NCBI RefSeq assembly: GCF_000472445.1
Contig: NZ_AXAJ01000010.1
Location: 62,001-126,000, forward strand
Length of the DNA: 64,000 nt
Direction: 5' to 3'
Source of the DNA: Burkholderia sp. WSM2230
GTDB lineage: Bacteria > Pseudomonadota > Gammaproteobacteria > Burkholderiales > Burkholderiaceae
In this document: positions 16,199 to 24,241 of the stretch, one piece after another
Position numbering within the stretch: position 1 is the first letter of the stretch
Layout of the letters: every line of letters begins with the position of its first letter
Position numbers and translations under genes: made by a program
Notes under the pieces: model-generated
Seen by the model: the letters and a program-made list of their open reading frames with translations, nothing else
Told to the model about the DNA's origin: nothing
Database searches by the model: none

Positions 16199-17847
16199 GC
16201 ACGCAATCGCAAGCGAACCGGCAGCAGCATGGCAGCAGGGAAGCCGGGACCGTCGGGCCGCTGCTCGAACTGGATCATCTTCGCGTGAGCTTCGGCGAAA
16301 CGGTCGCCGTCAACGACGTCACGCTGGCTATCCAGCGCGGCGAGCGTGTCGCGTTGGTCGGCGAATCGGGTTCGGGCAAGAGCGTGACGGCGTTGTCGGT
16401 GTTGCGCCTGTTGAACGACGCGCAGGTGAGCGGCTCGATCCGTTTCGACGGCGAGGAACTGCTTGCCAAAACCGAGCGCGAAATGCGCGGCCTGCGCGGC
16501 TCGGACATCGCGATGATCTTTCAGGAGCCGATGACCGCGCTCAATCCGCTCTATACGGTGGGCGACCAGATTGCCGAGACGATCGTGGTGCACGACGGCG
16601 TGCCGGCAACTGAAGCGCGCAAGCGCGCGGTCGCGCTGCTCGGGCGCACAGGCATTCCCGAGCCCGGCAAGCGCGTGAACAGCTACCCGCATGAACTCTC
16701 CGGCGGACAGCGGCAACGCGCGATGATCGCGATGGCGCTTGCGTGCCGTCCTCGTCTGCTGCTCGCGGACGAACCGACCACCGCGCTCGACGTGACGATT
16801 CGCGCGCAGATCGTCGAATTGCTGCTCGAACTGCAGCGCGACGAAGCCGCAAAGCGCGGCATGGCCGTGCTGCTGATCACCCATGACCTGAACCTCGTGC
16901 GCAATTTCGCCGAGCGTATCGCGGTAATGGAGAACGGCATGCTCGTCGAAAGCGGGCCGGTGGAGCGGGTTTTCGAGTCGCCGCAGCATCCGTACACGCA
17001 GCGGCTGCTTGCGAGCCGGCCGCAGCGCACGGTCATCCCGGTGCTGCCCATTTCCCCCGTGCTGCTCGAAGCCCGCAAGGTGTCCGTCGATTACAGAACG
17101 AAGCTGCCGGGATTTGCCGGCTGGTTCCGTTCCGGACGGTTTCGCGCGGTCGCCGACGCAAACATTTCGGTGCGGCAAGGCGAGACGCTCGGGATTGTCG
17201 GCGAATCGGGCTCGGGCAAGTCGACGCTCGCCATGGCGCTGCTCGGGCTGCAGCGCACCGCGCACGGCCAGATCGAGTTTCAGGGCAGGGCGCTCGGCAG
17301 CTACCGCGGCGCACAGCAGACAGCGTTGCGCTCGAACATGCAAGTGGTATTTCAGGACCCGTTCAGCTCGCTTTCGCCGCGCCAGACGATCGAGCGGATT
17401 GTCGGCGAGGGATTGGCGCTGCACCGGCCGCAACTGTCGCCGCAAGCGCGCCGCGACAAGGTGCTTGCCGTGCTGCGCGAGGTCGGCATCGACCGCACCG
17501 CGCTGCTGCGCTATCCGCACGAGTTTTCCGGCGGGCAGCGTCAGCGCATAGCCATTGCCCGGGCGCTCGTGGTCGAGCCGCGCATTCTGGTCCTCGACGA
17601 GCCCACCAGTGCGCTGGACGTTTCCATCCAGCAGCAAGTGCTTAAGCTGCTGGCCGGGTTGCAACAGAAGTACAACCTCGGCTTCGTTTTCATCAGCCAC
17701 GATCTGGCCGTGATAGGGGCGATGGCGCACCGCGTGGCGGTCATGCAAAACGGTTCTATCGTCGAAAGCGGAGACGTTGAGAAGATCTTTTCGGCGCCTT
17801 CCCACCCGTACACTCGAAAGCTCCTGAAAGCCGCGCTGGACCATTGA
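16195..17847 (+). CDS. yejF: Peptide ABC transporter ATP-binding protein YejF (double ATPase)
   Basis: A 550-residue fused ATPase with two complete nucleotide-binding domains. Domain 1 has Walker A GESGSGKS, signature LSGGQRQRAMIAMAL and Walker B LLLADEPT. Domain 2 has GESGSGKST, FSGGQRQRIAIARAL and ILVLDEPTSALD. Each is followed by an oligopeptide/dipeptide C-terminal extension (HPYTQRLLAS and HPYTRKLLKAAL). The start is GTG at 16195, overlapping the yejE stop by 4 bp. It powers YejABE-mediated peptide import. The operon has no evident dedicated regulator. Confidence 0.93.
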   Translation: MSTQSQANRQQHGSREAGTVGPLLELDHLRVSFGETVAVNDVTLAIQRGERVALVGESGSGKSVTALSVLRLLNDAQVSGSIRFDGEELLAKTEREMRGLRGSDIAMIFQEPMTALNPLYTVGDQIAETIVVHDGVPATEARKRAVALLGRTGIPEPGKRVNSYPHELSGGQRQRAMIAMALACRPRLLLADEPTTALDVTIRAQIVELLLELQRDEAAKRGMAVLLITHDLNLVRNFAERIAVMENGMLVESGPVERVFESPQHPYTQRLLASRPQRTVIPVLPISPVLLEARKVSVDYRTKLPGFAGWFRSGRFRAVADANISVRQGETLGIVGESGSGKSTLAMALLGLQRTAHGQIEFQGRALGSYRGAQQTALRSNMQVVFQDPFSSLSPRQTIERIVGEGLALHRPQLSPQARRDKVLAVLREVGIDRTALLRYPHEFSGGQRQRIAIARALVVEPRILVLDEPTSALDVSIQQQVLKLLAGLQQKYNLGFVFISHDLAVIGAMAHRVAVMQNGSIVESGDVEKIFSAPSHPYTRKLLKAALDH

Positions 17848-17902
17848 TTTTTCACCCTTTCACCAATTGTGTGCGCGTCTCGATTGTATTTTTCTATTTG
17901 TT

Positions 17903-17931
17903 TTGACACATGAATACTTACTGGCTAGTAT
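17903..17931 (+). promoter_or_regulatory. Sigma-70 promoter of the NlpC/P60 gene
   Basis: A consensus -35 TTGACA (17903-17908) is followed by exactly 17 bp and then -10 TAGTAT (17926-17931). The predicted start is near 17938, leaving a leader of about 45 nt before the ATG at 17985. This is one of the clearest promoters in the window and separates the NlpC/P60 gene from yejABEF. Confidence 0.8.
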
Positions 17932-17984
17932 CGACCAAACTTTTTTCCGTAGACCCCTGATTCTTTAGCAAAAACTACCGACCA

Positions 17985-18653
17985 ATGCAGCACAGAAATC
18001 TGACCCAGGCTTGCACGCGCGCCGTCGCCGGGATGTTCATTGGCGTCTTGATCGCAGCAGCTCCCGGCGCTTTCGCCGACGAAGTAAGCAGTTTCAATCA
18101 GAATGCCTCATATTCGCCGAGCAATACGGCGAATTCCCCGTCCTCCTCCTCCAGTTCCCAGGCACTCGGCGGCAACACCGAAAGCGGCGCCAAGTCGTTC
18201 CTGTCCGGCATGGCCGGCAAAGCGGGCGACGTGGTCGTCGGTGCGCTGAACATGATCGGCGTGCGCTACCGCTGGGGCGGCAATACGCCGGATTCGGGGC
18301 TCGATTGCAGCGGTTTCGTCCGCTACGTGTTCCAGGACACGTTGGGCATGGCATTGCCGCGCCGCGCGGAGGAAATGAGCCGCGTCGGCGAAAAGGTCCG
18401 CGTGAGCGACCTGAAGCCGGGCGATCTGGTGTTCTTCAACACGATGCGTCGCACTTTCTCGCACGTTGGCATCTATATCGGCGACAACAAGTTCGTGCAT
18501 TCGCCCTCCACCGGCAGCACGATCCGCGTCGACGACATGGACGACGGCTACTGGGAAAAGCGTTTCACCGGCGCGCGCCGCATCGAGACCTCGTACCAGG
18601 GCGGCGAAGATCTGCGCAAGCGCGTGAACGCGACTATCGGCGGCAATAACTGA
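17985..18653 (+). CDS. Secreted NlpC/P60 (C40) cell-wall peptidase
   Basis: A 222-residue exported hydrolase. A signal peptide ends near residue 31 (PGAFA-DE). A Ser/Asn-rich linker (about 35-70) leads to an NlpC/P60 domain from about 85. The catalytic Cys is C108 (GLDCSGFVRYVF), His is H160 (SHVGIYIG) and the third polar residue is H172 (FVHSP). Family members cleave the gamma-D-Glu-diaminopimelate or related bonds in peptidoglycan stem peptides. It has its own promoter and terminator and follows the yejABEF genes. Because some Yej systems import muropeptides, a functional link is possible but not shown. Confidence 0.92.
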   Translation: MQHRNLTQACTRAVAGMFIGVLIAAAPGAFADEVSSFNQNASYSPSNTANSPSSSSSSQALGGNTESGAKSFLSGMAGKAGDVVVGALNMIGVRYRWGGNTPDSGLDCSGFVRYVFQDTLGMALPRRAEEMSRVGEKVRVSDLKPGDLVFFNTMRRTFSHVGIYIGDNKFVHSPSTGSTIRVDDMDDGYWEKRFTGARRIETSYQGGEDLRKRVNATIGGNN

Positions 18654-18692
18654 TCTTTGCCGGCCGGCGGTTCTGGTGCCAGGCCAAAAAGA

Positions 18693-18724
18693 AAAGCCTG
18701 TTTCGTAAGAAGCAGGCTTTTTTG
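18693..18724 (+). terminator. Rho-independent terminator after the NlpC/P60 gene
   Basis: AAAGCCTG and CAGGCTTT form the stem, with a 12-base internal segment that can extend the hairpin. The 3' arm runs into a T6 tract. Confidence 0.85.
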
Positions 18725-18832
18725 CGTTCCTCCTGGCTGGCGGGCGGTTCAGAGTGGGCGGCAGAGCCGCCCATCAGCGACCGTGAGTCGTCCTTAAGCG
18801 ACCGTTAATTCACCTAAGCCACCTTTATTCGC

Positions 18833-19807
18833 CTAAGCCGCCGCGCGGCTCGCCGCCAGCTTGTGTTGCAGCTCCGGCATGATCCTGGCGACAGCTTCCT
18901 CGCCAGCGAGAATCGCGGCATTGCGCTGCGAGAAGTCGCTGCCGCTCATTGCCGCGAGGTTCGGCCGGATCACGACGTCGGCATATTTGTCGAGCTCGTA
19001 CGCCTTGATCGTCTGGCCCATGATCGTGAAGGTCTGCATGAGCACGTCGAACGAACTGGCCGTGAGGCCGCTTTCCGGCCGCTGCGAGATGTCCACCGCG
19101 ATCACGAAGTCCGCGCCCATCTTGCGCGCGAACGACGCCGGCACCGGACTCACCAGCCCGCCGTCCACATATTCATGGCCGCCGATTTTCACCGGCTCGA
19201 AGATCGAGGGCACGCTGCACGACGCGCGCACCGCGACGCCGGTGTTGCCGCGCTGAAAGAGAATCGGCTGACCGGTTTTCAGGTCGGTGGCGACCACGCC
19301 GAGCGGCTTGACCATCTTCTCGATCGGCCGATTGTTGAGCGTGGTGTTCAGATAATTCTGCAGGGCGATGCCTTGCAGGAAGCCGCGCGTGCGAAACGGC
19401 ATGGCCCAGTCGCTGATCGACGCTTCGTCCATGGTGAGCGCGAGCTTGTTCAGGGCGAAGCCGTTCATGCCCGACGCGTAAAGCGCGCCGACCACGGAGC
19501 CCGCGCTCGTGCCGGCCACCAGGTCCACCTGAACGTTGCGCGCCTCCAGCGCCTTGATCACGCCGATGTGCGCGAAGCCGCGCGCCGCGCCGCCGCCCAA
19601 CGCGAGGGCGACGCGCAGCGGCCGCTGCGGCTTGTCGAGCGGCGGCGTGCTGGTAGTGGGCGTGGCCGGGGCTTTATTCGACGACGACTGGCCGTCGATT
19701 TTGCTGCCGGCCGTGGTGCAGGCGGCGAGCACCGCGGATGCGGCTGCAAGCGAAAAATGGCGGCGGCCGTAACGAGGCGACGAAGGTTTCAACGAATTCT
19801 CCAGCAA
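18833..19807 (-). CDS. Patatin-like phospholipase, predicted lipoprotein (RssA-like)
   Basis: A 324-residue patatin-family serine hydrolase. The N-terminus carries a twin-Arg-like basic stretch (RYGRRHFSLAAA) and a lipobox LAAC with lipidation Cys C30, so the protein is probably membrane-anchored. After a Ser/Thr/Pro linker comes the patatin domain: oxyanion loop GGGAARG (71-77), nucleophile S101 in GTSAGS, and catalytic Asp in EYVDGGLVSP. These form the Ser-Asp dyad of lipid acyl hydrolases. The gene is convergent with the NlpC/P60 gene and is preceded by gltX in the divergent orientation. The lipid substrate is unknown; family members act on phospholipids. Confidence 0.9.
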   Translation of the reverse strand: MLENSLKPSSPRYGRRHFSLAAASAVLAACTTAGSKIDGQSSSNKAPATPTTSTPPLDKPQRPLRVALALGGGAARGFAHIGVIKALEARNVQVDLVAGTSAGSVVGALYASGMNGFALNKLALTMDEASISDWAMPFRTRGFLQGIALQNYLNTTLNNRPIEKMVKPLGVVATDLKTGQPILFQRGNTGVAVRASCSVPSIFEPVKIGGHEYVDGGLVSPVPASFARKMGADFVIAVDISQRPESGLTASSFDVLMQTFTIMGQTIKAYELDKYADVVIRPNLAAMSGSDFSQRNAAILAGEEAVARIMPELQHKLAASRAAA

Positions 19808-20174
19808 CGGCGTGGGCGGCGCGATGCGCGCCGCGTGGTGCCGCGATCAGGCAAGGCCGAGGCGACCGCAACGAGCGGTTCCATGCGCGCGGGCGGCGTG
19901 TGGGCCCCGGCGCGCGCACATCATAATGCAAAGCGGCGTGAGCGCGGCAGCCGGTAATGAAACGTTGCACCGGCGCGGCGTAGAGGCATGAAGGCACTGT
20001 GACCAGCCATCCGGACGAGGGGAGGCGCGCCGCTCACGAAAGGTATAATCCGGCTCTTGCTTTGATTCCTTCGTGTCCATGCGCGGCAGCGGTTCTGCCG
20101 TATGGGCACGGTTCGCTGCCGCGCTTCACAGGCGATGTCTGTTGGGCGCCGGCGCCCGTCTTCGAGTAACGCTA
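19808..20174. other. Divergent control region between the patatin gene and gltX
   Basis: About 370 bases. A TATAAT hexamer at 20044-20049 is a likely -10 element for gltX, without a good -35 at 17 bp. No gene is seen; the in-frame upstream extension of gltX to 20073 is not conserved in type and is rejected as a start. Confidence 0.5.
20044..20049 (+). promoter_or_regulatory. Probable -10 element of gltX
   Basis: A perfect TATAAT lies 126 bp before the gltX ATG. The -35 region (GGAGGC at 20021) is poor, so the promoter is either weak or activator-dependent. Confidence 0.4.
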
Positions 20175-21584
20175 ATGACCACCTCCGTTCGCACCCGCTT
20201 CGCACCGAGTCCCACCGGCTTCATTCACCTCGGCAACATCCGCTCCGCGCTTTATCCGTGGGCGTTCGCGCGCAAGATGAAAGGGACCTTCGTGCTGCGG
20301 ATCGAGGACACCGACGTCGAGCGGTCCACGGCCGAATCCGTCGACGCGATTCTGGAAGGAATGGAATGGCTCGGCCTCGATTTCGACGAAGGCCCGTTCT
20401 ACCAGATGCAGCGCATGGACCGTTACCGCGAAGTGCTTCAGCAGATGCGCGACGCGGGGCTCGTGTACCCGTGCTACATGTCGACCGAAGAACTCGACGC
20501 GTTGCGCGAGCGTCAGCGGGAAGCGGGCGAAAAACCGCGTTATGACGGCACGTGGCGTCCCGAGCCGGGCAAGGTGCTGCCCGAGCCGCCGGCGGGCGTG
20601 CAGCCGGTACTGCGCTTTCGTAATCCGCTGACCGGCATCGTGGCCTGGGACGACGCGGTGAAAGGGCGCATCGAAATCTCGAACGAGGAGCTGGACGACC
20701 TCGTGATCGCACGGCCCGACGGCACGCCGACGTACAACTTCTGCGTGGTGGTCGACGATCTGGACATGCGCATCACTCACGTCATTCGCGGCGACGATCA
20801 CGTGAATAACACGCCGCGGCAGATCAACATTCTGCGCGCGCTTGGCGGCGAGCCGCCGGTGTACGCGCACCTGCCGACCGTGCTCAACGAGCAGGGCGAA
20901 AAGATGAGCAAGCGTCATGGCGCGATGAGCGTGATGGGCTATCGCGATGCCGGCTACCTGCCGGAAGCGGTGGTCAACTATCTCGCGCGCCTCGGCTGGT
21001 CGCATGGCGACGCGGAGATTTTTTCGCGTGAGCAGTTCGTCGAATGGTTCGATCTCGAGCATCTGGGCAAGTCCCCGGCGCAGTACGACCACGACAAGCT
21101 GAACTGGCTCAACGCGCATTACATCAAGGAAGCGGATAACGCGCGCCTCGCCGGTCTCACTCGGCCGTTCCTTGCGGAGTTGGGCATCGACGAGGCGAGC
21201 ATCGCGCAGGGCGCGGACCTGACGGCGGTGGTCGGCTTGCTTAAGGATCGTGCGTCCACGGTCAAGGAGATTGCCGAGAATGCGGCGATGTTCTATCGCA
21301 TGCCCGCTCCTGAGGCGGAAGCTCTCGCGCAACACGTCACGGACGCAGTGCGCCCGGCGCTCGGCGATCTCGTTACAGCGCTGAAGACCGTCGAGTGGAA
21401 CAAGGAGGCGATCGCCGCCGCGCTCAAAGCCACCCTTTCTGCGCACAAGCTCAAGATGCCGCAGCTGGCCATGCCGGTTCGTCTGCTGGTGGCGGGCACG
21501 ACGCATACGCCGTCCATCGACGCGGTGCTCATGCTGTTCGGTCGCGATGCCGTGGTGAGCCGTATCGAGAAGGCGCTCGCCTGA
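20175..21584 (+). CDS. gltX: Glutamyl-tRNA synthetase
   Basis: A 469-residue class I aminoacyl-tRNA synthetase charging tRNA-Glu. The HIGH-equivalent motif is in RFAPSPTGFIHLGNIRSALY near the N-terminus and the KMSKS-equivalent is EKMSKRHGAMS; both catalytic signatures are intact. The length matches bacterial GluRS. The ATG at 20175 begins MTTSVRTRFAPSP, the usual start; a longer frame from 20073 adds a non-homologous 34 residues. It lies just upstream of a tRNA cluster containing two tRNA-Glu genes, so enzyme and substrate genes are physically linked. Confidence 0.97.
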   Translation: MTTSVRTRFAPSPTGFIHLGNIRSALYPWAFARKMKGTFVLRIEDTDVERSTAESVDAILEGMEWLGLDFDEGPFYQMQRMDRYREVLQQMRDAGLVYPCYMSTEELDALRERQREAGEKPRYDGTWRPEPGKVLPEPPAGVQPVLRFRNPLTGIVAWDDAVKGRIEISNEELDDLVIARPDGTPTYNFCVVVDDLDMRITHVIRGDDHVNNTPRQINILRALGGEPPVYAHLPTVLNEQGEKMSKRHGAMSVMGYRDAGYLPEAVVNYLARLGWSHGDAEIFSREQFVEWFDLEHLGKSPAQYDHDKLNWLNAHYIKEADNARLAGLTRPFLAELGIDEASIAQGADLTAVVGLLKDRASTVKEIAENAAMFYRMPAPEAEALAQHVTDAVRPALGDLVTALKTVEWNKEAIAAALKATLSAHKLKMPQLAMPVRLLVAGTTHTPSIDAVLMLFGRDAVVSRIEKALA

Positions 21585-21677
21585 TACGGGCGAGGGCGTC
21601 TGAGCGAATTTGCGCGTGCGTTGAGATGGTTTGCATGCGTCTTCAGAAAAAAGTCGCATGCAATTGCTCAAAGGGTA

Positions 21678-21706
21678 TTTACAAAGCGCAAATTGGCCTC
21701 TAGAAT
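21678..21706 (+). promoter_or_regulatory. Sigma-70 promoter of the tRNA cluster
   Basis: TTTACA (21678-21683), a 17-bp spacer, and TAGAAT (21701-21706) each differ from consensus by one base. The predicted start is about 12 bases before tRNA-Ala. Confidence 0.8.
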
Positions 21707-21724
21707 CTCGTTTCTGTTCTGCAA

Positions 21725-21800
<76 letters not shown>

Positions 21801-21810
21801 TCAGAGCAGT

Positions 21811-21856
21811 GTGAAGTCGTTCCAAATCTTGGAACTTGTAGCAAAAAAGACTTCAC
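21811..21856 (+). repeat. Nested inverted repeats between tRNA-Ala and tRNA-Glu
   Basis: An outer pair GTGAAGTC (21811-21818) / GACTTCAC (21849-21856) encloses an inner hairpin GTTCCAA-ATC-TTGGAAC (21819-21835). The structure lies in the presumed tRNA precursor 10 bases after the CCA of tRNA-Ala. There is no T tract after it on the plus strand, so it is not a standard terminator. Confidence 0.6.
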
Positions 21857-21978
21857 AAACAGCAGTGTCGTAGTTAAAATAGCGGTCTTCGCAGTTGACG
21901 AAGAGAATAACTGGCAAGTGGTTTTAATCCAGTTTATTTTAGTCAGCGGCGAGTTAAAGACAGATCTGAAAAGATTAT

Positions 21979-22054
21979 GTCCCCTTCGTCTAGAGGCCTA
22001 GGACATCACCCTTTCACGGTGAGTACAGGGGTTCGAATCCCCTAGGGGACGCCA
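21979..22054 (+). tRNA. tRNA-Glu (TTC), copy 1
   Basis: A 76-nt tRNA: acceptor GTCCCCT / AGGGGAC, anticodon TTC in CCCTTTCACGG, T-arm GGGGTTCGAATCCCC, encoded CCA. Identical to copy 2 at 22321-22396. Confidence 0.97.
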
Positions 22055-22182
22055 AACATCAGCGTCGCTTTAGTGTTCGGTAAAAGTTCAGGTCAACACC
22101 CACAGGTCGTTGACCGGCTCGCACCAAAGCAGCGCAGCTTGCAGAGAATTAACCGACGCTCGCAAGCCAGGGTGTAAAGACT

Positions 22183-22259
22183 GGAGTGGTAGTTCAGTCG
22201 GTTAGAATACCGGCCTGTCACGCCGGGGGTCGCGGGTTCGAGTCCCGTCCACTCCGCCA
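22183..22259 (+). tRNA. tRNA-Asp (GTC), copy 1
   Basis: A 77-nt tRNA with acceptor GGAGTGG / CCACTCC, anticodon GTC in GCCTGTCACGC, T-arm GCGGGTTCGAGTCCCGT, encoded CCA. It differs from copy 2 at the acceptor pair 5-68 (T-A here, C-G there) and in the D-loop. Confidence 0.97.
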
Positions 22260-22262
22260 GAC

Positions 22263-22296
22263 AAAGCCCGTTCATGCCAACCTGAACGGGCTTTTT
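22263..22296 (+). terminator. Internal hairpin terminator after the first Glu-Asp pair
   Basis: AAAGCCCGTTCA and TGAACGGGCTTT form a perfect 12-bp stem with an 8-base loop and a T5 tract, 4 bases after tRNA-Asp copy 1. It would end or attenuate transcription before the second Glu-Asp pair. Confidence 0.85.
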
Positions 22297-22320
22297 CATT
22301 AAAGGTGTAAGCAGTACGTT

Positions 22321-22396
22321 GTCCCCTTCGTCTAGAGGCCTAGGACATCACCCTTTCACGGTGAGTACAGGGGTTCGAATCCCCTAGGGGACGCCA
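22321..22396 (+). tRNA. tRNA-Glu (TTC), copy 2
   Basis: Identical in sequence to tRNA-Glu copy 1 over 76 nt, including the CCA end. It begins 25 bases after the internal terminator; no strong separate promoter is visible, so expression may rely on read-through. Confidence 0.97.
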
Positions 22397-22490
22397 GAAC
22401 ATCGGCGTCGTTCGGTAAGAAGTTGATCGATGCAGCAGAAGCGAGCTTGCTTGATCCTTGCTTTTAGCCAGTTTGTCAGTGTGAAAATCT

Positions 22491-22567
22491 GGAGCGGTAG
22501 TTCAGTTGGTTAGAATACCGGCCTGTCACGCCGGGGGTCGCGGGTTCGAGTCCCGTCCGCTCCGCCA
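22491..22567 (+). tRNA. tRNA-Asp (GTC), copy 2
   Basis: A 77-nt tRNA with acceptor GGAGCGG / CCGCTCC, anticodon GTC, encoded CCA. The 5-68 pair is C-G against T-A in copy 1, a compensated change that keeps the stem. Last tRNA of the cluster. Confidence 0.97.
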
Positions 22568-22574
22568 GATTTTG

Positions 22575-22607
22575 AAAAGCCCACTTCGCAAGAAGTGGGC
22601 TTTTTTT
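22575..22607 (+). terminator. Rho-independent terminator of the tRNA cluster
   Basis: AAAGCCCACTTC-GCAA-GAAGTGGGCTTT is a perfect 12-bp stem with a GCAA tetraloop and a T-rich tail, 8 bases after tRNA-Asp copy 2. Confidence 0.92.
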
Positions 22608-22708
22608 ATTCCCCTGACGTTCCCGCAAGGCCATGCCCGGACAAACAGCCATTGCCAGCGCGCGCGGGCTGTTTTACCGTTTATCCGACTTCTCTTCGTC
22701 GCGCCGCC

Positions 22709-23173
22709 ATGTTCGATCCAACCGAAGCTCCGTCACCGTTTCATCTCCGCAAAGCCAGCATGGACGATTTCGAGTTCGCCGAGGCGCTGACTCACGGCAA
22801 CATGGGCGGCTACTATCAGCGGCATCACCTCGTTTGGCGCGGCGACCTCTTTCTCGGCAGCTGGCGCGAGTCGGAAAACTTCATCCTCGAAATGGACGGC
22901 AAGGCGATTGGCGTGCTGCGCATCACGCAGGAGGGCGATTCGCTGCATATTCGCGACGTGCAGATCGCCGAGGGATACAGGCGGCTTGGCGCCGGCACCT
23001 ATCTGCTGGATATGTCGCACCAATGGGCGCGCGAGCGCGGGCTGCGCGAACTGCAACTGCGCGTGTTCGTCGACAATCCCGCGGCGCGGCTCTATCAGCG
23101 CAAGGGCTACAAGCTGGCCGGGCCGCGCCTTGCGCAGCTCGGCGCGATCCGTCATCTCGCGCGGCGGGTTTGA
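22709..23173 (+). CDS. GNAT family N-acetyltransferase
   Basis: A 154-residue GNAT acetyltransferase. The acetyl-CoA binding motif A is HIRDVQIAEGYRRLGAGTYLLDMSHQWARERGL (residues about 85-115, R/Q-x-x-G-x-G/A form RRLGAG). Motif B follows with LQLRVFVDNPAARLYQRKGYKLAG. The ATG at 22709 is chosen because a longer frame from 22595 would begin inside the tRNA-cluster terminator. The substrate cannot be read from sequence. It is convergent with the AraC gene, 15 bp apart. Confidence 0.88.
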   Translation: MFDPTEAPSPFHLRKASMDDFEFAEALTHGNMGGYYQRHHLVWRGDLFLGSWRESENFILEMDGKAIGVLRITQEGDSLHIRDVQIAEGYRRLGAGTYLLDMSHQWARERGLRELQLRVFVDNPAARLYQRKGYKLAGPRLAQLGAIRHLARRV

Positions 23174-23188
23174 GGCCAAAAACCGCGC

Positions 23189-24103
23189 TTAGCGGCCCTG
23201 GGCGTTCGCCGGGTCCGCGCGGTTCAACACTGGCTCTTCGCCAGAAATGTCCTCGGCACTGGTGCCGTGCGCGCTCTCTCCATTTTCCATCCGATGTTCC
23301 GAGCCCCGTTCGATAAACGCGCGCGGGCTCTCGCCAAAAGCACGCCGGAACATCGCGGAAAAGGCGCTCTGGCTCTGATAGCCCAACTCGTGCGCGACGT
23401 GCGACAGCGGCTGCCCTTGGCTGAGCAACGGGATCGCACGAGCCAGAATCGCCTGTTGCCGCCACTGCGAGAAGCTCACGCCGAGTTCCTGCCGAAAGAG
23501 ACGCGCGATGGTGCGCGTGCTCGCGCCCACGCTCGCCGCCCACTGTTCGAGCGATTCAGCCGGCGACGGGTCGGCGATCACGGCTTCGCACAGTGCGCGC
23601 AGGCGCTTTTCGTTGGGCATCGGCACAGAAAGAGGCAGCGGCTCGGAACGCGTCAGCTCGTCGAGCGCGAGCGCGCCGAGCAGCCGTTCGCGCGCGGGCG
23701 AGATGCCGGGCGTGTCCAGCGCGGCAATGACTTCGCGCAGCAGGTTCGAGACTTCGACCACACGCGGCGCGTCGAGTCCCGCGGGCACCGTGCTTTCCGT
23801 GATGTAGAGCGTGCGCAGAAATGCGTCTTCGACAGCCACGACCTCGTGCGTGACATGCGGCGGCACCCAGATGGCGCGCGAGGGCGGCACCATCCACGTC
23901 GTGCCGGTCGTGGCCACGCGCAGCACACCGCGCGACGCATACGCGACCTGCGCCCACGCATGCTCGTGACGCGCGAAGTGCGAGCCCATCGGCATGGGCC
24001 GCGAGCGCACGCGAATCGGGTGCGCTTCGTTCGGCTGAAATTCTGGCGGAGTGTCGGTCAAGCTGACGAAGCTCGAGCGATCAGAACCGGCGTACGGAGT
24101 CAT
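23189..24103 (-). CDS. AraC family transcriptional regulator (NimR-like)
   Basis: A 304-residue regulator with an N-terminal cupin-type sensing domain (ARHEHAWAQVAYASRGVLRVATTG, PPSRAIWVPPHVTHEV) and a C-terminal AraC double helix-turn-helix at about residues 180-275. Its second HTH contains the hallmark SHVAHELGYQSQSAFSAMFRRAFGESP. The layout (His-rich cupin strand, then VPP-x2-x-HEV) is that of NimR/YdeO-type regulators that control an adjacent exporter. No exporter is beside it here. A poorly conserved tail of about 30 residues follows the DNA-binding domain. Target and effector are unknown. Confidence 0.9.
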   Translation of the reverse strand: MTPYAGSDRSSFVSLTDTPPEFQPNEAHPIRVRSRPMPMGSHFARHEHAWAQVAYASRGVLRVATTGTTWMVPPSRAIWVPPHVTHEVVAVEDAFLRTLYITESTVPAGLDAPRVVEVSNLLREVIAALDTPGISPARERLLGALALDELTRSEPLPLSVPMPNEKRLRALCEAVIADPSPAESLEQWAASVGASTRTIARLFRQELGVSFSQWRQQAILARAIPLLSQGQPLSHVAHELGYQSQSAFSAMFRRAFGESPRAFIERGSEHRMENGESAHGTSAEDISGEEPVLNRADPANAQGR

Positions 24104-24241
24104 GGCAAAGGTCGATCCATCAAGCGAAACGCCACGGCATGAAGCGCGATCAAGGGCGGGCTCTCATTGTAGAGCGTGCGCCTTGCGGCGTTGCATAATG
24201 TCCGGACTGACCGACCACATATCGAGGGAGCACGAACGACG

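Noticed and set aside
16192..17844. 550-codon minus-strand frame opposite yejF
   Set aside because: Exact antisense mirror of the double ATPase; no motifs.
20073..20174. N-terminal extension of gltX
   Set aside because: The 34 added residues are not part of GluRS, and the MTTSVRTRFAPSP start is the conserved one.
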